From NCBI GenBank assembly GCA_902763505.1, contig CACWSO010000002.1:1-46711 (forward strand): a stretch of 46,711 nucleotides of DNA, in the 5' to 3' direction. This document shows, one piece after another, positions 30,127 to 39,506 of this stretch. Within the stretch, counting starts at the first letter, position 1. Every line of letters starts with the position of its first letter. The notes below the pieces were generated by a model. That model searched no databases and was not told where the DNA came from. It saw nothing but the letters and a program-made list of their open reading frames with translations. The DNA comes from an uncultured Eubacteriales bacterium. GTDB taxonomy: Bacteria > Bacillota > Clostridia > Peptostreptococcales > Anaerovoracaceae. The translations under genes were made by a program, and so were the position numbers.

Positions 30127-30771
30127 ATGAAAACAGATAATATCAGCAAAGGCAATAAAGTCAAAATCGAGACGGTCATCAAAGCCCTCGAGAAGAGAGG
30201 CATGAAGGGCTACTATGCGGAAGACGGCGAGGAAGCCCTGAAGATGATTCTTGAAATGATTCCGGAAGGGTCCTCTGTTGGCAGGGGAGGCAGTGAGACG
30301 CTGAACCAGATGGGTGTGTTCGAAGAACTTAACAAGGGCAACTATACGACGTATGAACCATTCAAAGAACCGGATCCGGAAAAAGGTAAGGCAATCAGAC
30401 GTGCCATTTTCTCAGCGGACTTCATGTTGACCAGCGCCAACGCCATCACCTTGGACGGTGAAATCGTCAACATCGACGGTACCGGCAACAGAGTTGCACC
30501 GATTATCTGGGGACCGGATAAGGTCATTTTCGTCATAGGCGCCAAGAAGATCGCCAGAGATGTGCATGCAGCCATCGCCAGAATCAAGTGTGATGCCTGT
30601 CCGCCGAACTGCATCAGGCTCGGCAAGAACACGCCGTGCGCCATCACCGGCAAGTGCGGCAACTGTCTGTCTCCGGGCAATACCGTCTGCTGCCACACTG
30701 TTATCACAAGGTATTCCAGCATTGTTGACCGTATGCATGTGATTCTGGTCAATGAGGATTTGGGATTCTAA
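30127..30771 (+). CDS. LUD-domain protein (lactate-utilisation LutC-like family)
   Basis: The 214-aa protein is a single LUD (DUF162) domain, recognisable by SSVGRGGSETLNQMG, SADFMLTSANAIT, DGEIVNIDGTGNRVAP and PDKVIFVIGAKKI. Such proteins occur with lactate oxidation systems (LutABC) or alone. The C-terminal half has a cysteine-rich stretch (about residues 158-192, CDACPPNC, CAITGKCGNC, CC), which could bind metal or a cluster, an inference. AGGAGG is 7 nt before ATG 30127. It lies 28 nt behind the PfkB gene on the same strand and ends at a terminator, so it is probably last in that operon. No LutA/B partner is seen. Confidence 0.86.
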   Translation: MKTDNISKGNKVKIETVIKALEKRGMKGYYAEDGEEALKMILEMIPEGSSVGRGGSETLNQMGVFEELNKGNYTTYEPFKEPDPEKGKAIRRAIFSADFMLTSANAITLDGEIVNIDGTGNRVAPIIWGPDKVIFVIGAKKIARDVHAAIARIKCDACPPNCIRLGKNTPCAITGKCGNCLSPGNTVCCHTVITRYSSIVDRMHVILVNEDLGF

Positions 30772-30813
30772 ATCGACTTTCTGATTCATCAGGAAAACAC
30801 AATACAAAACCGT

Positions 30814-30875
30814 AAACCTTCAAATCAGTACTATTATTACTATTATATAGTCGGAATCTGAAGGTTTTTCTTTTT
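30814..30875 (+). terminator. Terminator of the kinase-LUD operon
   Basis: AAACCTTCA (30814-30822) pairs with TGAAGGTTT (30859-30867) and runs into TTTTTCTTTTT. The loop is long, about 36 nt and AT-rich. Confidence 0.7.
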
Positions 30876-30917
30876 GAAAAACTGCAGATATAGTGTGTAT
30901 TTCGCTTTATTTCCAAA

Positions 30918-30990
30918 GGAAGGGGTACATCTAGTGGTAGGAGTGGGCACACTGTATAGAGTGTGCGCGCTTTAACTCCTGCAGCCCTTG
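30918..30990. other. Unassigned structured element upstream of the S10 promoter
   Basis: Three nested pairings are visible: AAGGG (30920-30924) with CCCTT (30985-30989), AGGAGT (30939-30944) with ACTCCT (30975-30980), and GCACACT (30947-30953) with AGTGTGC (30960-30966) around the loop GTATAG. Total size is about 70 nt. TCTAGTGGTAGGA looks like a tRNA D-arm, but no T-loop or CCA-proximal pattern fits, so this is not called a tRNA. It lies between the LUD terminator and the S10 promoter, outside both transcripts as predicted. A small RNA or a relic are possible. Confidence 0.4.
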
Positions 30991-31044
30991 ATATGACTGG
31001 TTTTAGCCTGTTTGAAAAACATAAAAAATAATCGAAAAAAGTGC

Positions 31045-31073
31045 TTGATTTTATCAGGGGCTTTTGTTATGAT
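31045..31073 (+). promoter_or_regulatory. Promoter of the S10 ribosomal operon
   Basis: TTGATT (31045-31050), 17 nt, TATGAT (31068-31073) preceded by TGT. The predicted start is around 31080. It is the only clear promoter I see for the ribosomal block, though internal ones cannot be excluded. Confidence 0.7.
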
Positions 31074-31079
31074 GTTAGA

Positions 31080-31307
31080 GCTTGTGTAAGGCGAAGAAGT
31101 GGGAAGTTACCGCGCTATCGGAGAATTTCCACCGAGAATTGTCCCCACATTGATCGGGGGCGAAGGGATTCGCTGAATTTTTCATGTGCGTCGGTACATG
31201 GAAACACACAAGGGCGTGTACGGAGTCAAAGACATACGGCGTCTGCGAGCGAACCCCTTGTACAAGCATAGCGAAAACTGTACTAAAGCAAGTTATAGGA
31301 GGAAAAA
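31080..31307 (+). ncRNA. Long structured 5' leader of the S10 operon
   Basis: The leader is about 228 nt and has several local stems: CCCC/GGGG around 31143-31159, GCGAA/TTCGC (31160-31173) followed by TGAATTTTT, CATGT/ACATG (31183-31200), and ACAAGGG/CCCTTGT (31208-31214 with 31255-31261). S10 operons in several bacteria are controlled by L4 binding to such a leader. This leader could do the same, but I do not recognise a defined L4 site. The ribosome-binding site AGGAGG ends the leader. Confidence 0.5.
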
Positions 31308-31619
31308 ATGAGCGAGTTACAGAAAATCAGAATCAAGCTTAAGGCTTACGACCACAAACTTCTGGATGCTTCAGCAGCTAAGATCGTTGAAACAGCACAG
31401 AAGACAGGAGCTGAAGTATCAGGTCCGATTCCGCTTCCAACGGAAAAAGAAGTTATCACTATTCTGAGAGCTGTTCACAAGTATAAGGACTCAAGAGAAC
31501 AGTTCGAGCAGAGAACACACAAGAGGCTGATCGACATCACAAGCGCAACTGCCAAGACTACGGATGCCCTCACTAAGCTGGACATGCCTGCAGGCGTTGA
31601 CATCGAGATCAAGCTGTAA
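31308..31619 (+). CDS. rpsJ: 30S ribosomal protein S10
   Basis: The 103-aa protein ([20 protein letters not shown]) has normal S10 length and the conserved loop region [10 protein letters not shown] and [10 protein letters not shown]. It binds the 30S head and doubles as NusE in transcription antitermination. First gene of the operon, with AGGAGG before the ATG. A 117-nt gap with a small AAGGG/CCCTT hairpin separates it from rplC. Confidence 0.98.
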   Translation: MSELQKIRIKLKAYDHKLLDASAAKIVETAQKTGAEVSGPIPLPTEKEVITILRAVHKYKDSREQFEQRTHKRLIDITSATAKTTDALTKLDMPAGVDIEIKL

Positions 31620-31736
31620 GAAGCGCAAGGGAACTCACCCTTAAGAATGGACGGCGCATGACATGGATCGCACGAGTTGCATAGCGAACCAGAAGGTGTA
31701 CCGGCCCGCTGTTAAGAAAGAGAGGAATAACAAACA

Positions 31737-32372
31737 ATGAAAACACTTTTAGGAAGAAAGCTGGGAATGACTCAGATCTTCACTGAAGCAGGCGCAGTAG
31801 TTCCTGTAACAGTAGTAGAGGCAGGCCCAATGACAGTAACCCAGGTCAAGACCGTTGAAACAGACGGATACGACGGAATCCAGGTTGGCTTCGAAGAAGC
31901 TAAGCCACAGAGAGTGAACAAGCCGATGACAGGCCACTTCGCTAAGAACGAACTCAAGCCGATGAAGCATCTGATCGAGTTCAGACCAGATGAAGGCGAT
32001 ACATACGAAGTCGGACAGCAGATCACAGTTGCTGATTTCGAAGCAGGCAAGAAGCTTGACGTTACAGGAACCTCAAAAGGTAAGGGAACTCAGGGTAACA
32101 TCAAGAGACATGGACACCACAGAGGCCCGATGAGCCACGGTTCAAAGCACAAGAGACTCGCAGGCGCGCTGGCTGCAGGTACTTACCCATCAAGAGTATT
32201 CAAGGGTAATGCAGGTCCGGGAAGAATGGGCCGCGAGACAGTAACAGTTCAGAACGTAGAGCTGGTAAAAGTTATTGAAGATAGGAACCTGATGCTGATC
32301 AAGGGTGCAATTCCGGGCAACAAAGGCGGAATCGTCCGCATCCAGTACGCAGTAAAGGGTCAGGACAAATAG
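31737..32372 (+). CDS. rplC: 50S ribosomal protein L3
   Basis: The 211-aa protein starts MKTLLGRKLGMTQIF and contains GHHRGPMSHGSKHKR and GRMGRETVTVQN, the conserved loop that reaches towards the peptidyl-transferase centre. It is an early assembly protein of the large subunit. The gap before it (31620-31736) is unusually long for this operon and may hold a small regulatory structure; no promoter was recognised there. Confidence 0.98.
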   Translation: MKTLLGRKLGMTQIFTEAGAVVPVTVVEAGPMTVTQVKTVETDGYDGIQVGFEEAKPQRVNKPMTGHFAKNELKPMKHLIEFRPDEGDTYEVGQQITVADFEAGKKLDVTGTSKGKGTQGNIKRHGHHRGPMSHGSKHKRLAGALAAGTYPSRVFKGNAGPGRMGRETVTVQNVELVKVIEDRNLMLIKGAIPGNKGGIVRIQYAVKGQDK

Positions 32373-32398
32373 AATGACTTCAGAAAGGAGGAAGTAAG

Positions 32399-33022
32399 AT
32401 GTCAACAGTGACAATGCTGAACATGGCTGGCCAGGAAGCCGGGACCATCGAACTGAACGATGCAGTCTTCGGAATCGAGCCAAACCAGAACGCGGTTCTC
32501 GCAGTAGTAAAGAACATTTTGGCCAACAAGAGACAGGGCACACAGTCTGCTAAGACCAGAGCTGAAGTCAGAGGAGGCGGCAGAAAGCCTTTCAGACAGA
32601 AAGGAACCGGTCGTCATAGACAGGGTTCATCAACAGACCCTTCACAGGTAGGAGGCGGCGTAGTATTCGCACCAAAGCCTAGAAGCTACAGATATACAGT
32701 AAACAAGAAGCTCAGAAAGCTGGCAATGCTGTCAATGCTCTCATCAAAGGCTCAGGAAAACGAACTGATCGTAGTAGACAAGATCGAGTTCGCAGAACCA
32801 AAGACCAAGGAAATGGTCAAGATGCTTGAGAACATCAAGGCTGAGAAGAAAGCCCTGATCGTAACAGCAGATAAGGACGAGAACATCATCAAGTCCGCAG
32901 CTAATATCCCTGGAATCAGAACTGCTCTCGTAGGAACAATGAATGTGTATGAGATCATCAACCACAACAGCCTGATCCTCACGAAAGACGCAGTAGAGAA
33001 GATTGAGGAGGTGTACGCATAA
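32399..33022 (+). CDS. rplD: 50S ribosomal protein L4
   Basis: The 207-aa protein shows the extended-loop sequence [20 protein letters not shown] that lines the peptide exit tunnel. In other bacteria L4 represses its own operon by binding the S10 leader, which gives a possible role for the long leader here. AAAGGAGG precedes ATG 32399. Its TAA shares one base with the rplW ATG (TAATG). Confidence 0.98.
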   Translation: MSTVTMLNMAGQEAGTIELNDAVFGIEPNQNAVLAVVKNILANKRQGTQSAKTRAEVRGGGRKPFRQKGTGRHRQGSSTDPSQVGGGVVFAPKPRSYRYTVNKKLRKLAMLSMLSSKAQENELIVVDKIEFAEPKTKEMVKMLENIKAEKKALIVTADKDENIIKSAANIPGIRTALVGTMNVYEIINHNSLILTKDAVEKIEEVYA

Positions 33023-33312
33023 TGAAGACTCCTTACGATGTAATAATTAAACCTGTCATCTCCGAGAAATCAATGGACGATGCGCAGAACAAAAAGTACA
33101 CATTCAAGGTTGCCGTAGATGCGAACAAGACAGAAGTCAAGAACGCAGTAGAAGAGATCTTCGATGTGGAAGTTAAAAAAGTAAACATTATGAACGTTGT
33201 AGGCAAGAAAAAGAGAATGGGAAGATACGTAGGAAAGACGGCCGCTACAAAGAAAGCGATCGTAACACTTACTCCGGCAAGTAAGGAAATCGAATTCTTC
33301 CAGAGTCTGTAA
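33022..33312 (+). CDS. rplW: 50S ribosomal protein L23
   Basis: The 96-aa protein ([26 protein letters not shown] after a short variation, KKRMGRYVG) sits at the exit of the peptide tunnel, where trigger factor and SRP dock. It is translationally coupled to rplD through the TAATG overlap, with GAGGAGG upstream inside rplD. Confidence 0.97.
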   Translation: MKTPYDVIIKPVISEKSMDDAQNKKYTFKVAVDANKTEVKNAVEEIFDVEVKKVNIMNVVGKKKRMGRYVGKTAATKKAIVTLTPASKEIEFFQSL

Positions 33313-33330
33313 TACAGGAGGTAAGAATCA

Positions 33331-34164
33331 ATGGGAATCAGAAAATATAATCCGACCACTCCTGGTTTAAGAGGAATGACAGTTTCCACATTTGAGGAAA
33401 TCACGACAGACAAACCTGAGAAGTCCCTGACAGTCACTCTTAAGAAGCACTCAGGAAGAAACTCAAGAGGCAAGATCACTGTCAGACACAGAGGCGGCGG
33501 ATACAGACCTAAGTACAGAATTATCGACTTCAAGAGAGATAAGGATGGTGTTCCTGGCAAGGTAGCCACAATCGAATACGATCCGAACAGAAGTGCAAAC
33601 ATCGCACTGATCAACTATGCAGATGGCGAGAAGAGATACATCGTTGCTCCTAACAAGCTGGCAGTCGGCGACGTAATCGTATCCGGACCGGATGCAGACA
33701 TCAAAATCGGAAACGCACTTCCGGTTGCAAACATCCCGGTTGGTACGATTATCCACAACATCGAACTTAAGCCTGGCAAGGGCGCACAGCTCGTAAGATC
33801 AGCTGGAAACGGCGCACAGCTCATGGCTAAGGAAGGCAAGTTCGCATCACTGAGACTTCCTTCAGGCGAAGTAAGGAAAGTAAGACAGGAATGCAGAGCT
33901 ACCATCGGTGAAGTTGGCAACATCGACCACCAGAACATCCAGATCGGTAAGGCCGGCAGAAAGCGCCACATGGGAATCAGACCTACAGTAAGAGGTTCCG
34001 TAATGAACCCTAACGATCACCCACACGGCGGCGGCGAAGGAAAGGCCGGAATCGGACGTGTAAGCCCTGTAACACCTTGGGGCAAGCCTGCACTCGGATA
34101 CAAGACGAGAAAGAAGGGCAAGGCGTCAGATAAGTACATCGTTAAGAGAAGAAACGAAAAATAA
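33331..34164 (+). CDS. rplB: 50S ribosomal protein L2
   Basis: The 277-aa protein has the complete L2 signature, including [19 protein letters not shown] and, near the C-terminus, [17 protein letters not shown]-like sequence as [19 protein letters not shown] with the conserved His important for peptidyl transfer. The start is GGGAATCAG-coded MGIRKYNP, slightly different from the usual MAIK/MGIK. It follows rplW by 18 nt. Confidence 0.98.
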   Translation: MGIRKYNPTTPGLRGMTVSTFEEITTDKPEKSLTVTLKKHSGRNSRGKITVRHRGGGYRPKYRIIDFKRDKDGVPGKVATIEYDPNRSANIALINYADGEKRYIVAPNKLAVGDVIVSGPDADIKIGNALPVANIPVGTIIHNIELKPGKGAQLVRSAGNGAQLMAKEGKFASLRLPSGEVRKVRQECRATIGEVGNIDHQNIQIGKAGRKRHMGIRPTVRGSVMNPNDHPHGGGEGKAGIGRVSPVTPWGKPALGYKTRKKGKASDKYIVKRRNEK

Positions 34165-34184
34165 AAGGAAGGAGCAGAAGATAA

Positions 34185-34457
34185 ATGGGAAGATCACTGA
34201 AAAAGGGCCCTTTCGTAGAAAAGAAGCTGCTTAAGGCAATCGAAGAAATGAACGCAGCGAACGAAAAGAAGGTCGTTAAAACATGGTCAAGACCATCAAC
34301 AATATTCCCACAGATGGTTGGACATACAATCGCAGTGCATGACGGAAGAAAGCATGTACCTGTATACATCACAGAAGATATGGTTGGCCACAGATTAGGA
34401 GAATTCGCTCCTACCAGAACATACAGAGGCCACGCAGCAGACAAGAAGTCAAAGTAA
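34185..34457 (+). CDS. rpsS: 30S ribosomal protein S19
   Basis: The 90-aa protein starts [17 protein letters not shown] and contains [20 protein letters not shown], matching the head protein that contacts S13 and the A-site region. Length is normal. AAGGAAGGAG precedes the ATG; rplV follows after 15 nt. Confidence 0.98.
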   Translation: MGRSLKKGPFVEKKLLKAIEEMNAANEKKVVKTWSRPSTIFPQMVGHTIAVHDGRKHVPVYITEDMVGHRLGEFAPTRTYRGHAADKKSK

Positions 34458-34472
34458 GAAAGGAGATAACAA

Positions 34473-34811
34473 ATGGAAGCAAAAGCAATTGCAAAGTATG
34501 TCAGAATGTCTCCTTCAAAGATCAAGCCTGTTGTTGATTTAGTAAGAGGCAAAGACTTAAACGAAGCGCTGACGATTCTGAAGTTCACTCCTGGCAAGGG
34601 AGCTGAAATCGTAGAAAAGGTCGTTCAGTCCGCAGCTGCAAACGCAGACGTTAAGGAAATGAACGCAGACAACCTCTATGTAGCAGAGATTTACGCTCAT
34701 CAGGGTCCGACAATGAAGAGATGGAAGGCCGGTGCACAGGGCAGAGCATCAATCATCCTGAAGAGATCAAGTCACGTTGGCTGCACTCTGAGAGAAAAGG
34801 AGGTTAACTAA
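34473..34811 (+). CDS. rplV: 50S ribosomal protein L22
   Basis: The 112-aa protein ([20 protein letters not shown]) has the extended hairpin [21 protein letters not shown]-like region at its C-terminal half, which lines the exit tunnel and is a site of macrolide resistance mutations in other species. TAATG overlap couples it to rpsC. Confidence 0.98.
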   Translation: MEAKAIAKYVRMSPSKIKPVVDLVRGKDLNEALTILKFTPGKGAEIVEKVVQSAAANADVKEMNADNLYVAEIYAHQGPTMKRWKAGAQGRASIILKRSSHVGCTLREKEVN

Positions 34812-35683
34812 TGGGTCAGAAAGTAAGTCCACACGGATTAAGAGTTGGCGTTATTAAAGACTGGGATTCAAAGTGGTTCGCAGACAAGTCAAAGTTTGCT
34901 GACTTCCTGGTTGAAGATAATAAAGTAAGAGAATACGTTAAGAAAAAATTATATGCTGCCGGCGTTTCAAAGGTTGTAATCGAAAGAGCAGCAGATAATA
35001 AGATCAAAGTCATCGTTATGACAGCTAAGCCTGGTATGGTAATCGGAAGATCCGGAACAGGAATCGACGATCTGAAGGCTGAACTGGAAAGAATGACAAA
35101 GAAGAACGTTGTACTGGACATCAGAGAGATCAGAAGAGCAGAACTGGATGCACAGCTCACAGCTGAGTCAATCGCACAGGCTCTGGAGAGAAGAGTCTCC
35201 TTCAGAAGAGCTATGAAGCAGGCCATTGGCAGAACAATGAAGGCCGGCGCAAAGGGCATCAAGGTTCTCACATCCGGAAGACTGGGCGGCGCTGAAATCG
35301 CCAGATCAGAGAAGTACAGCGAAGGAAATGTTCCTCTTCACACACTGAGAGCTGACATCGATTATGGTTTCGCAGAAGCTGATACCACTTACGGCAAGCT
35401 GGGTATCAAGGTATGGATCAACCACGGTGAAAGACTCGACAAGGATCTGAAGTCATCTGTTCCTGAAGAAAAGAAGGAAAGAGGCCGCGGCAAGAGAAGA
35501 GAAGGCGACAGAAGAGGCAGAAGAGACGGCGACAGAAGACCTAGAAGAGACAACAGAAGAGACGAGAGAGCTGAAATTCCAAAGGCTGCAAACCAGAGAA
35601 TCAGAAAGCCAAAGGAAGCTCCGGCTCCACAAGTTGAAGAAGCTCAGGCTCCTGCAGAAGAAACTGCAGCAGCAGAAGAATAG
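34811..35683 (+). CDS. rpsC: 30S ribosomal protein S3 with long charged C-terminal extension
   Basis: The first roughly 222 residues are a standard S3, with [22 protein letters not shown] at the start, the KH domain motif [13 protein letters not shown] and [20 protein letters not shown]3 forms the mRNA entry tunnel with S4 and S5. The protein then carries about 68 extra residues: a block rich in Arg, Asp and Gly (repeated RRDGDRR/RREGDRR-like units) followed by a Pro, Ala and Glu-rich end. Usual bacterial S3 is 210-235 aa. Reading frame and codon use stay continuous, so this is a true extension. Confidence 0.97.
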   Translation: MGQKVSPHGLRVGVIKDWDSKWFADKSKFADFLVEDNKVREYVKKKLYAAGVSKVVIERAADNKIKVIVMTAKPGMVIGRSGTGIDDLKAELERMTKKNVVLDIREIRRAELDAQLTAESIAQALERRVSFRRAMKQAIGRTMKAGAKGIKVLTSGRLGGAEIARSEKYSEGNVPLHTLRADIDYGFAEADTTYGKLGIKVWINHGERLDKDLKSSVPEEKKERGRGKRREGDRRGRRDGDRRPRRDNRRDERAEIPKAANQRIRKPKEAPAPQVEEAQAPAEETAAAEE

Positions 35684-35706
35684 ACGTCAGGAAGGAGGAA
35701 CGCGAC

Positions 35707-36135
35707 ATGTTAATGCCTAAGCGCGTTAAACACAGAAGAGTCCACAGAGGCAGAATGAAGGGCAAAGCCACAAAGGGCAACACAGTCACTTACGGCGATT
35801 ATGGTCTTCAGGCCACAGAGTGTGGATGGATCACTTCAAATCAGATCGAGGCAGCCAGAATTGCCATGACAAGATCTGTTAAAAGAGGCGGTAAGGTTTA
35901 CATCAAAATCTTCCCTCATAAATCAGTAACGAAGAAACCTGCAGAAGTACGTATGGGTTCCGGTAAAGGTGCTCCTGAGTACTGGGTAGCAGTAGTTAAA
36001 CCGGGCAGAGTAATGTTCGAAATCGAAGGAGTAACAGAAGAACAGGCAAGAGAAGCTATGAGACTCGCATCACATAAGCTGCCTGTTAAGTGCAAGTTTG
36101 CCATCGCAGACAAGGTAAAGGGTGGTGAAGCGTAA
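35707..36135 (+). CDS. rplP: 50S ribosomal protein L16
   Basis: The 142-aa protein begins [19 protein letters not shown], as expected for L16, and includes [21 protein letters not shown] and [18 protein letters not shown]. It contacts the A-site tRNA elbow. A second ATG is two codons in (MPKR), but the family start MLMPKR is kept; GGAGG is 8 nt upstream. TAATG couples it to rpmC. Confidence 0.98.
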   Translation: MLMPKRVKHRRVHRGRMKGKATKGNTVTYGDYGLQATECGWITSNQIEAARIAMTRSVKRGGKVYIKIFPHKSVTKKPAEVRMGSGKGAPEYWVAVVKPGRVMFEIEGVTEEQAREAMRLASHKLPVKCKFAIADKVKGGEA

Positions 36136-36338
36136 TGGAATTAAAGAAAATCAGAGAAATGTCAGAAGCGGAACTGAACGCTGAACTGAACAAAATGAAA
36201 AAAGACCTCTTTAATCTCAGATTCCAGCATGTAACTGGACAGCTCGAAAACCCTATCCTGCTGAGAGATACAAAGAGAGACATTGCAAGAGTTAAAACAA
36301 TCATGAGAGAAAAAGAACTTCAGAAGGTTCAGGGCTAA
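36135..36338 (+). CDS. rpmC: 50S ribosomal protein L29
   Basis: The 67-aa two-helix protein ([35 protein letters not shown]) binds next to L23 at the tunnel exit. Its start codon shares a base with the rplP stop. rpsQ follows 18 nt later with AAAGGAGG. Confidence 0.97.
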   Translation: MELKKIREMSEAELNAELNKMKKDLFNLRFQHVTGQLENPILLRDTKRDIARVKTIMREKELQKVQG

Positions 36339-36356
36339 AGGAAAGGAGGATGAATT

Positions 36357-36617
36357 ATGGCAGTTGAGAGAAACAGAAGAAAGACACTCGTCGGCATCGT
36401 AACAAGCGACAAAATGGATAAGACAGTAGTCGTTACAGTCGAAGACTTCGTAAGACATTCCCTTTATGGTAAGGCAGTAAAGAGAACCAAGAAGATCAAG
36501 GCTCACGATGAAAATAACGAATGTGAAATCGGAGATAAAGTTAGAATTATGGAGACAAGACCTCTGTCAAAGGACAAGAGATGGAGACTTGTCAACATCG
36601 TAGAGAAGGTTAAGTAA
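36357..36617 (+). CDS. rpsQ: 30S ribosomal protein S17
   Basis: The 86-aa OB-fold protein contains [19 protein letters not shown] and [16 protein letters not shown], the standard blocks of S17, a primary 16S rRNA-binding protein. It ends the S10-type section of the merged operon; rplN follows after 15 nt with no promoter visible. Confidence 0.98.
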   Translation: MAVERNRRKTLVGIVTSDKMDKTVVVTVEDFVRHSLYGKAVKRTKKIKAHDENNECEIGDKVRIMETRPLSKDKRWRLVNIVEKVK

Positions 36618-36632
36618 AGGAGGCACCTCGTA

Positions 36633-37001
36633 ATGATTCAGACTGAAACAAGATTAAGGGTTGCTGATAACTCCGGAGCTAAAGAACTTCTGTGCATCCG
36701 TATCCTGGGCGGAACAAGCCGTCAGTATGCAAATATCGGCGACATCATCGTCTGCGCAGTTAAGGATGCTACACCGGGCGGTGTTGTAAAGAAGGGCGAC
36801 GTTGTCAGAGCCGTTGTGGTTAGAACGAAGACCGGTGCCAGAAGAGCGGACGGCAGCTATGTAAAGTTTGACCAGAACGCAGCAGTTATTATAAAGGATG
36901 ATATGCAGCCAGCAGGAACACGTATCTTCGGACCTGTAGCAAGAGAGCTCAGAGAAAAAGGCTTCATGAAGATCGTATCCCTTGCACCGGAAGTATTATA
37001 G
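36633..37001 (+). CDS. rplN: 50S ribosomal protein L14
   Basis: The 122-aa protein starts [20 protein letters not shown] and ends [18 protein letters not shown], both diagnostic. It lies at the subunit interface and is the target of the RsfS silencing factor in other bacteria. First gene of the spc section. AAAGGAGG precedes it. Confidence 0.98.
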   Translation: MIQTETRLRVADNSGAKELLCIRILGGTSRQYANIGDIIVCAVKDATPGGVVKKGDVVRAVVVRTKTGARRADGSYVKFDQNAAVIIKDDMQPAGTRIFGPVARELREKGFMKIVSLAPEVL

Positions 37002-37011
37002 GAGGTATCAA

Positions 37012-37317
37012 ATGAAAATCAAAAAAGATGATACAGTAATCGTACTTGCCGGAAAAGATAAGGGAAAGACTGGCAAAGTATTGAAGGCAATGCCTAAAGA
37101 AAACAAAGTCATCGTAGAAGGCGTCAACATCCAGACAAAGCATCAGAAGCAGACTCAGAAAGCAGCTGCTGAGATCAAGCATCAGGAAGGCCCGATCGAT
37201 GCATCGAACGTAATGTTCTATGATACAAAGGCAAAGAAGCCGTCAAGAGTCGGATACAAGTTCGAAGACGGCAAGAAGATCAGAGTTGCTAAGGCAACCG
37301 GAGCAGAAATTGACTAA
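37012..37317 (+). CDS. rplX: 50S ribosomal protein L24
   Basis: The 101-aa KOW-domain protein begins [23 protein letters not shown] 37012 is used because GGAGG lies just upstream; an open frame extends to 36982 inside rplN but adds a non-conserved lead. L24 initiates assembly of the large subunit at the 5' domain of 23S rRNA. The TAA is followed after 17 nt by rplE. Confidence 0.97.
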   Translation: MKIKKDDTVIVLAGKDKGKTGKVLKAMPKENKVIVEGVNIQTKHQKQTQKAAAEIKHQEGPIDASNVMFYDTKAKKPSRVGYKFEDGKKIRVAKATGAEID

Positions 37318-37334
37318 GAAAGGAGGAGACGGTT

Positions 37335-37877
37335 TTGACAGCAAGATTGAGAGAAAAGTATAAAAGCGAAGTGTTCCCAAAACTGAAGGAACAGTTTGGA
37401 TACGAAAACGTTATGCAGGTTCCGAAGCTTGAGAAAGTCACACTGAACATGGGACTGGGCGAAGCAAAGGAAAATGCTAAGATACTGGAAAGCGCAGTTG
37501 AAGAAATCGCACTGATCACTGGCCAGAGACCGGTCGTTACGAAGGCAAGAAAGTCCATCGCTAACTTCAAGGTAAGACAGGGCATGCCGGTAGGCGCCAA
37601 GGTCACACTCAGAGGCGACAACATGTACGAATTTATCGACAAGCTCATCAACATCGCTCTTCCTAGAGTAAGAGACTTTAAAGGCGTAAGCAAGAACTCA
37701 TTCGACGGTAGAGGAAACTACTCAATGGGTATCAAGGAACAGCTGATTTTCCCTGAAATCAATTATGACAAGGTTGATACAATCAAGGGTATGAACATCG
37801 TATTCACTACTACGGCTAAGACAGACGAAGAAGCGCAGGCTCTTCTGGCTGATCTCGGAATGCCGTTTGAGAAGTAA
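37335..37877 (+). CDS. rplE: 50S ribosomal protein L5 (TTG start)
   Basis: The 180-aa protein contains [20 protein letters not shown] and [20 protein letters not shown], and binds 5S rRNA and the P-site tRNA. Its start is TTG 37335, preceded by AGGAGGAG at good distance. The N-terminus read from TTG ([12 protein letters not shown]) fits the family. A non-AUG start in such a highly expressed operon is a mild oddity that may tune its level. Confidence 0.97.
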   Translation: MTARLREKYKSEVFPKLKEQFGYENVMQVPKLEKVTLNMGLGEAKENAKILESAVEEIALITGQRPVVTKARKSIANFKVRQGMPVGAKVTLRGDNMYEFIDKLINIALPRVRDFKGVSKNSFDGRGNYSMGIKEQLIFPEINYDKVDTIKGMNIVFTTTAKTDEEAQALLADLGMPFEK

Positions 37878-37892
37878 TATAGGAGGGAAATA

Positions 37893-38078
37893 ATGGCTAA
37901 AACATCTCTTAAAGTTAAGCAGCAGAGAAAACCTAAGTATTCGACGCGTGCATATACAAGATGCAGAATCTGCGGAAGACCTCATTCAGTACTGAAGAAG
38001 TACGGCATCTGCAGAATCTGTTTCAGAGAGCTGGCTTACAAGGGTGAGATCCCTGGCGTTAAGAAAGCAAGCTGGTAA
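37893..38078 (+). CDS. rpsN: 30S ribosomal protein S14, zinc-binding type
   Basis: The 61-aa short form carries both zinc knuckle pairs, CRICGRPH and CRICFREL, so it is the zinc-dependent (C+) paralogue common in Firmicutes. It binds the 30S head. AGGAGG lies just upstream. No zinc-free paralogue occurs in the window. Confidence 0.98.
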   Translation: MAKTSLKVKQQRKPKYSTRAYTRCRICGRPHSVLKKYGICRICFRELAYKGEIPGVKKASW

Positions 38079-38107
38079 AAAGAAAGTTAGAACTACTATC
38101 CGTTAAG

Positions 38108-38126
38108 TTGCCGGACGGGCCGGCAA
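38108..38126 (+). other. Hairpin between rpsN and rpsH
   Basis: TTGCCGG (38108-38114) pairs perfectly with CCGGCAA (38120-38126) around ACGGG. No T-tract follows. It lies in a 76-nt gap before rpsH, longer than most gaps in the operon. A site for S8 feedback or an RNA-processing site is possible but unproven. Confidence 0.55.
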
Positions 38127-38154
38127 AACTGGCGGAGGAAGGAGAATTTACGAA

Positions 38155-38553
38155 ATGACAATGACAGATCCGATTGCGGATATGCTGACCAGAATCAGGA
38201 ACGCGAACACCGCAGGACATCCGACAGTTGAAATTCCTGCTTCAAAGATGAAGAAGTCCATCGCAGGAATTCTGAAGGAAGAAGGTTACATCGAAGATTT
38301 CGAGGTCATCGATGACAACAAGCAGGGCATCATCAAAGTTACAATGAAGTATGGTGCTGACAAAGAAAGAGTTATCAGCGGAATCAAGAAGATTTCAAAG
38401 CCTGGACTCAAGACTTATGCAAAGGCAAATGAAATTCCAAGAGTTCTCGGCGGACTGGGAATCGCTATCATCTCAACATCAAAGGGTGTTATCAGCGATA
38501 AGGAAGCCAGAAAGCTCGGAATCGGCGGCGAAGTAATTTGTTACGTTTGGTAG
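38155..38553 (+). CDS. rpsH: 30S ribosomal protein S8
   Basis: The 132-aa protein shows [16 protein letters not shown] and ends with [20 protein letters not shown]8 binds helix 21 of 16S rRNA and in other bacteria represses the spc operon. ATG 38155 has GGAAGGAG upstream; a second ATG two codons on would also fit the protein start. Confidence 0.98.
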   Translation: MTMTDPIADMLTRIRNANTAGHPTVEIPASKMKKSIAGILKEEGYIEDFEVIDDNKQGIIKVTMKYGADKERVISGIKKISKPGLKTYAKANEIPRVLGGLGIAIISTSKGVISDKEARKLGIGGEVICYVW

Positions 38554-38565
38554 GAGGTATATACA

Positions 38566-39108
38566 ATGTCAAGAATTGGATTTAAGACAATCAACATTCC
38601 TGCCGGCGTAGAAGTAAAAGTTGATGGAAACACAGTTTCCGTTAAAGGTCCTAAGGGACAGCTGCAGGAAAAGATCAGCGATCTGCTGGAAGTTGAGATC
38701 AAGGACGGCGTTCTTGAAGTCAAGAGACATTCAGACAACGCTGAGGACAGATCACAGCACGGTCTTGCCAGAACACTCATTAACAACATGGTGATCGGCG
38801 TAACCGATGGCTTCCAGAAGAAGCTCCAGCTTGTAGGCGTTGGCTACAAGGCTGAAAAGAAGGGCAAGACTCTCGTAATGAATCTGGGATACTCACATCC
38901 GGTCGAGCTTCCTGATCCGGAAGGTATCGAGACAGAGTGTCCGGATGCAAATACAGTAATCGTTAAAGGAATTGATAAAGCACTGGTTGGAAACTATTCT
39001 GCGAATATTAGAGCTTGGAGAAAACCTGAACCATACAAAGGCAAGGGCATCAAGTATGAAAACGAACACATCCGCAGAAAAGAAGGTAAGACCGGCGTTG
39101 CAGGTTAA
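38566..39108 (+). CDS. rplF: 50S ribosomal protein L6
   Basis: The 180-aa protein starts MSRIGFKTINIPAGVEVKVD and ends with EPYKGKGIKYENEHIRRKEG, both conserved. It lies near the sarcin-ricin loop and supports elongation factor binding. GGAGG precedes it 13 nt after rpsH. Confidence 0.98.
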   Translation: MSRIGFKTINIPAGVEVKVDGNTVSVKGPKGQLQEKISDLLEVEIKDGVLEVKRHSDNAEDRSQHGLARTLINNMVIGVTDGFQKKLQLVGVGYKAEKKGKTLVMNLGYSHPVELPDPEGIETECPDANTVIVKGIDKALVGNYSANIRAWRKPEPYKGKGIKYENEHIRRKEGKTGVAG

Positions 39109-39126
39109 GGAAAGGAGTAAAGCAAA

Positions 39127-39492
39127 ATGGCAAGAGAAAGCAGAAATGACAAGCGTCTCGTCAGACACGCACGCATCAGAAAAAATCTCAGCGGAACTCC
39201 TGAAATGCCTAGACTCTGCGTATTCAGAAGCAACAAGAACATATCCGCTCAGATTATCGATGATGTTAACGGCGTAACGCTGGTAAGCGCATCAACAATC
39301 GACAAAGAGCTTAAGGACGGCATCAAGTACGGCGGCAACAAAGAGGCTGCTAAGGCTGTTGGCGAAGCTATTGCTAAGAGAGCACTCGAGAAGGGCATTG
39401 AAACAGTATGCTTTGACAGAGGCGGATTCCTCTATCACGGAAGAGTTAAGGAACTGGCCGATGGTGCTCGCAGCGCAGGACTGAAATTTTAA
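39127..39492 (+). CDS. rplR: 50S ribosomal protein L18
   Basis: The 121-aa protein contains [20 protein letters not shown] and, near the end, [21 protein letters not shown]. It binds 5S rRNA together with L5. GGAAAGGAG precedes the ATG. Confidence 0.98.
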   Translation: MARESRNDKRLVRHARIRKNLSGTPEMPRLCVFRSNKNISAQIIDDVNGVTLVSASTIDKELKDGIKYGGNKEAAKAVGEAIAKRALEKGIETVCFDRGGFLYHGRVKELADGARSAGLKF

Positions 39493-39506
39493 CGGGAGGT
39501 AACAAG

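Noticed and set aside
30918-30990. tRNA gene suggested by a D-arm-like TCTAGTGGTAGGA
   Set aside because: There is no GTTCGANTC-type T-loop, no proper 7-bp acceptor stem and no plausible anticodon loop, so only an unassigned structured element is reported.
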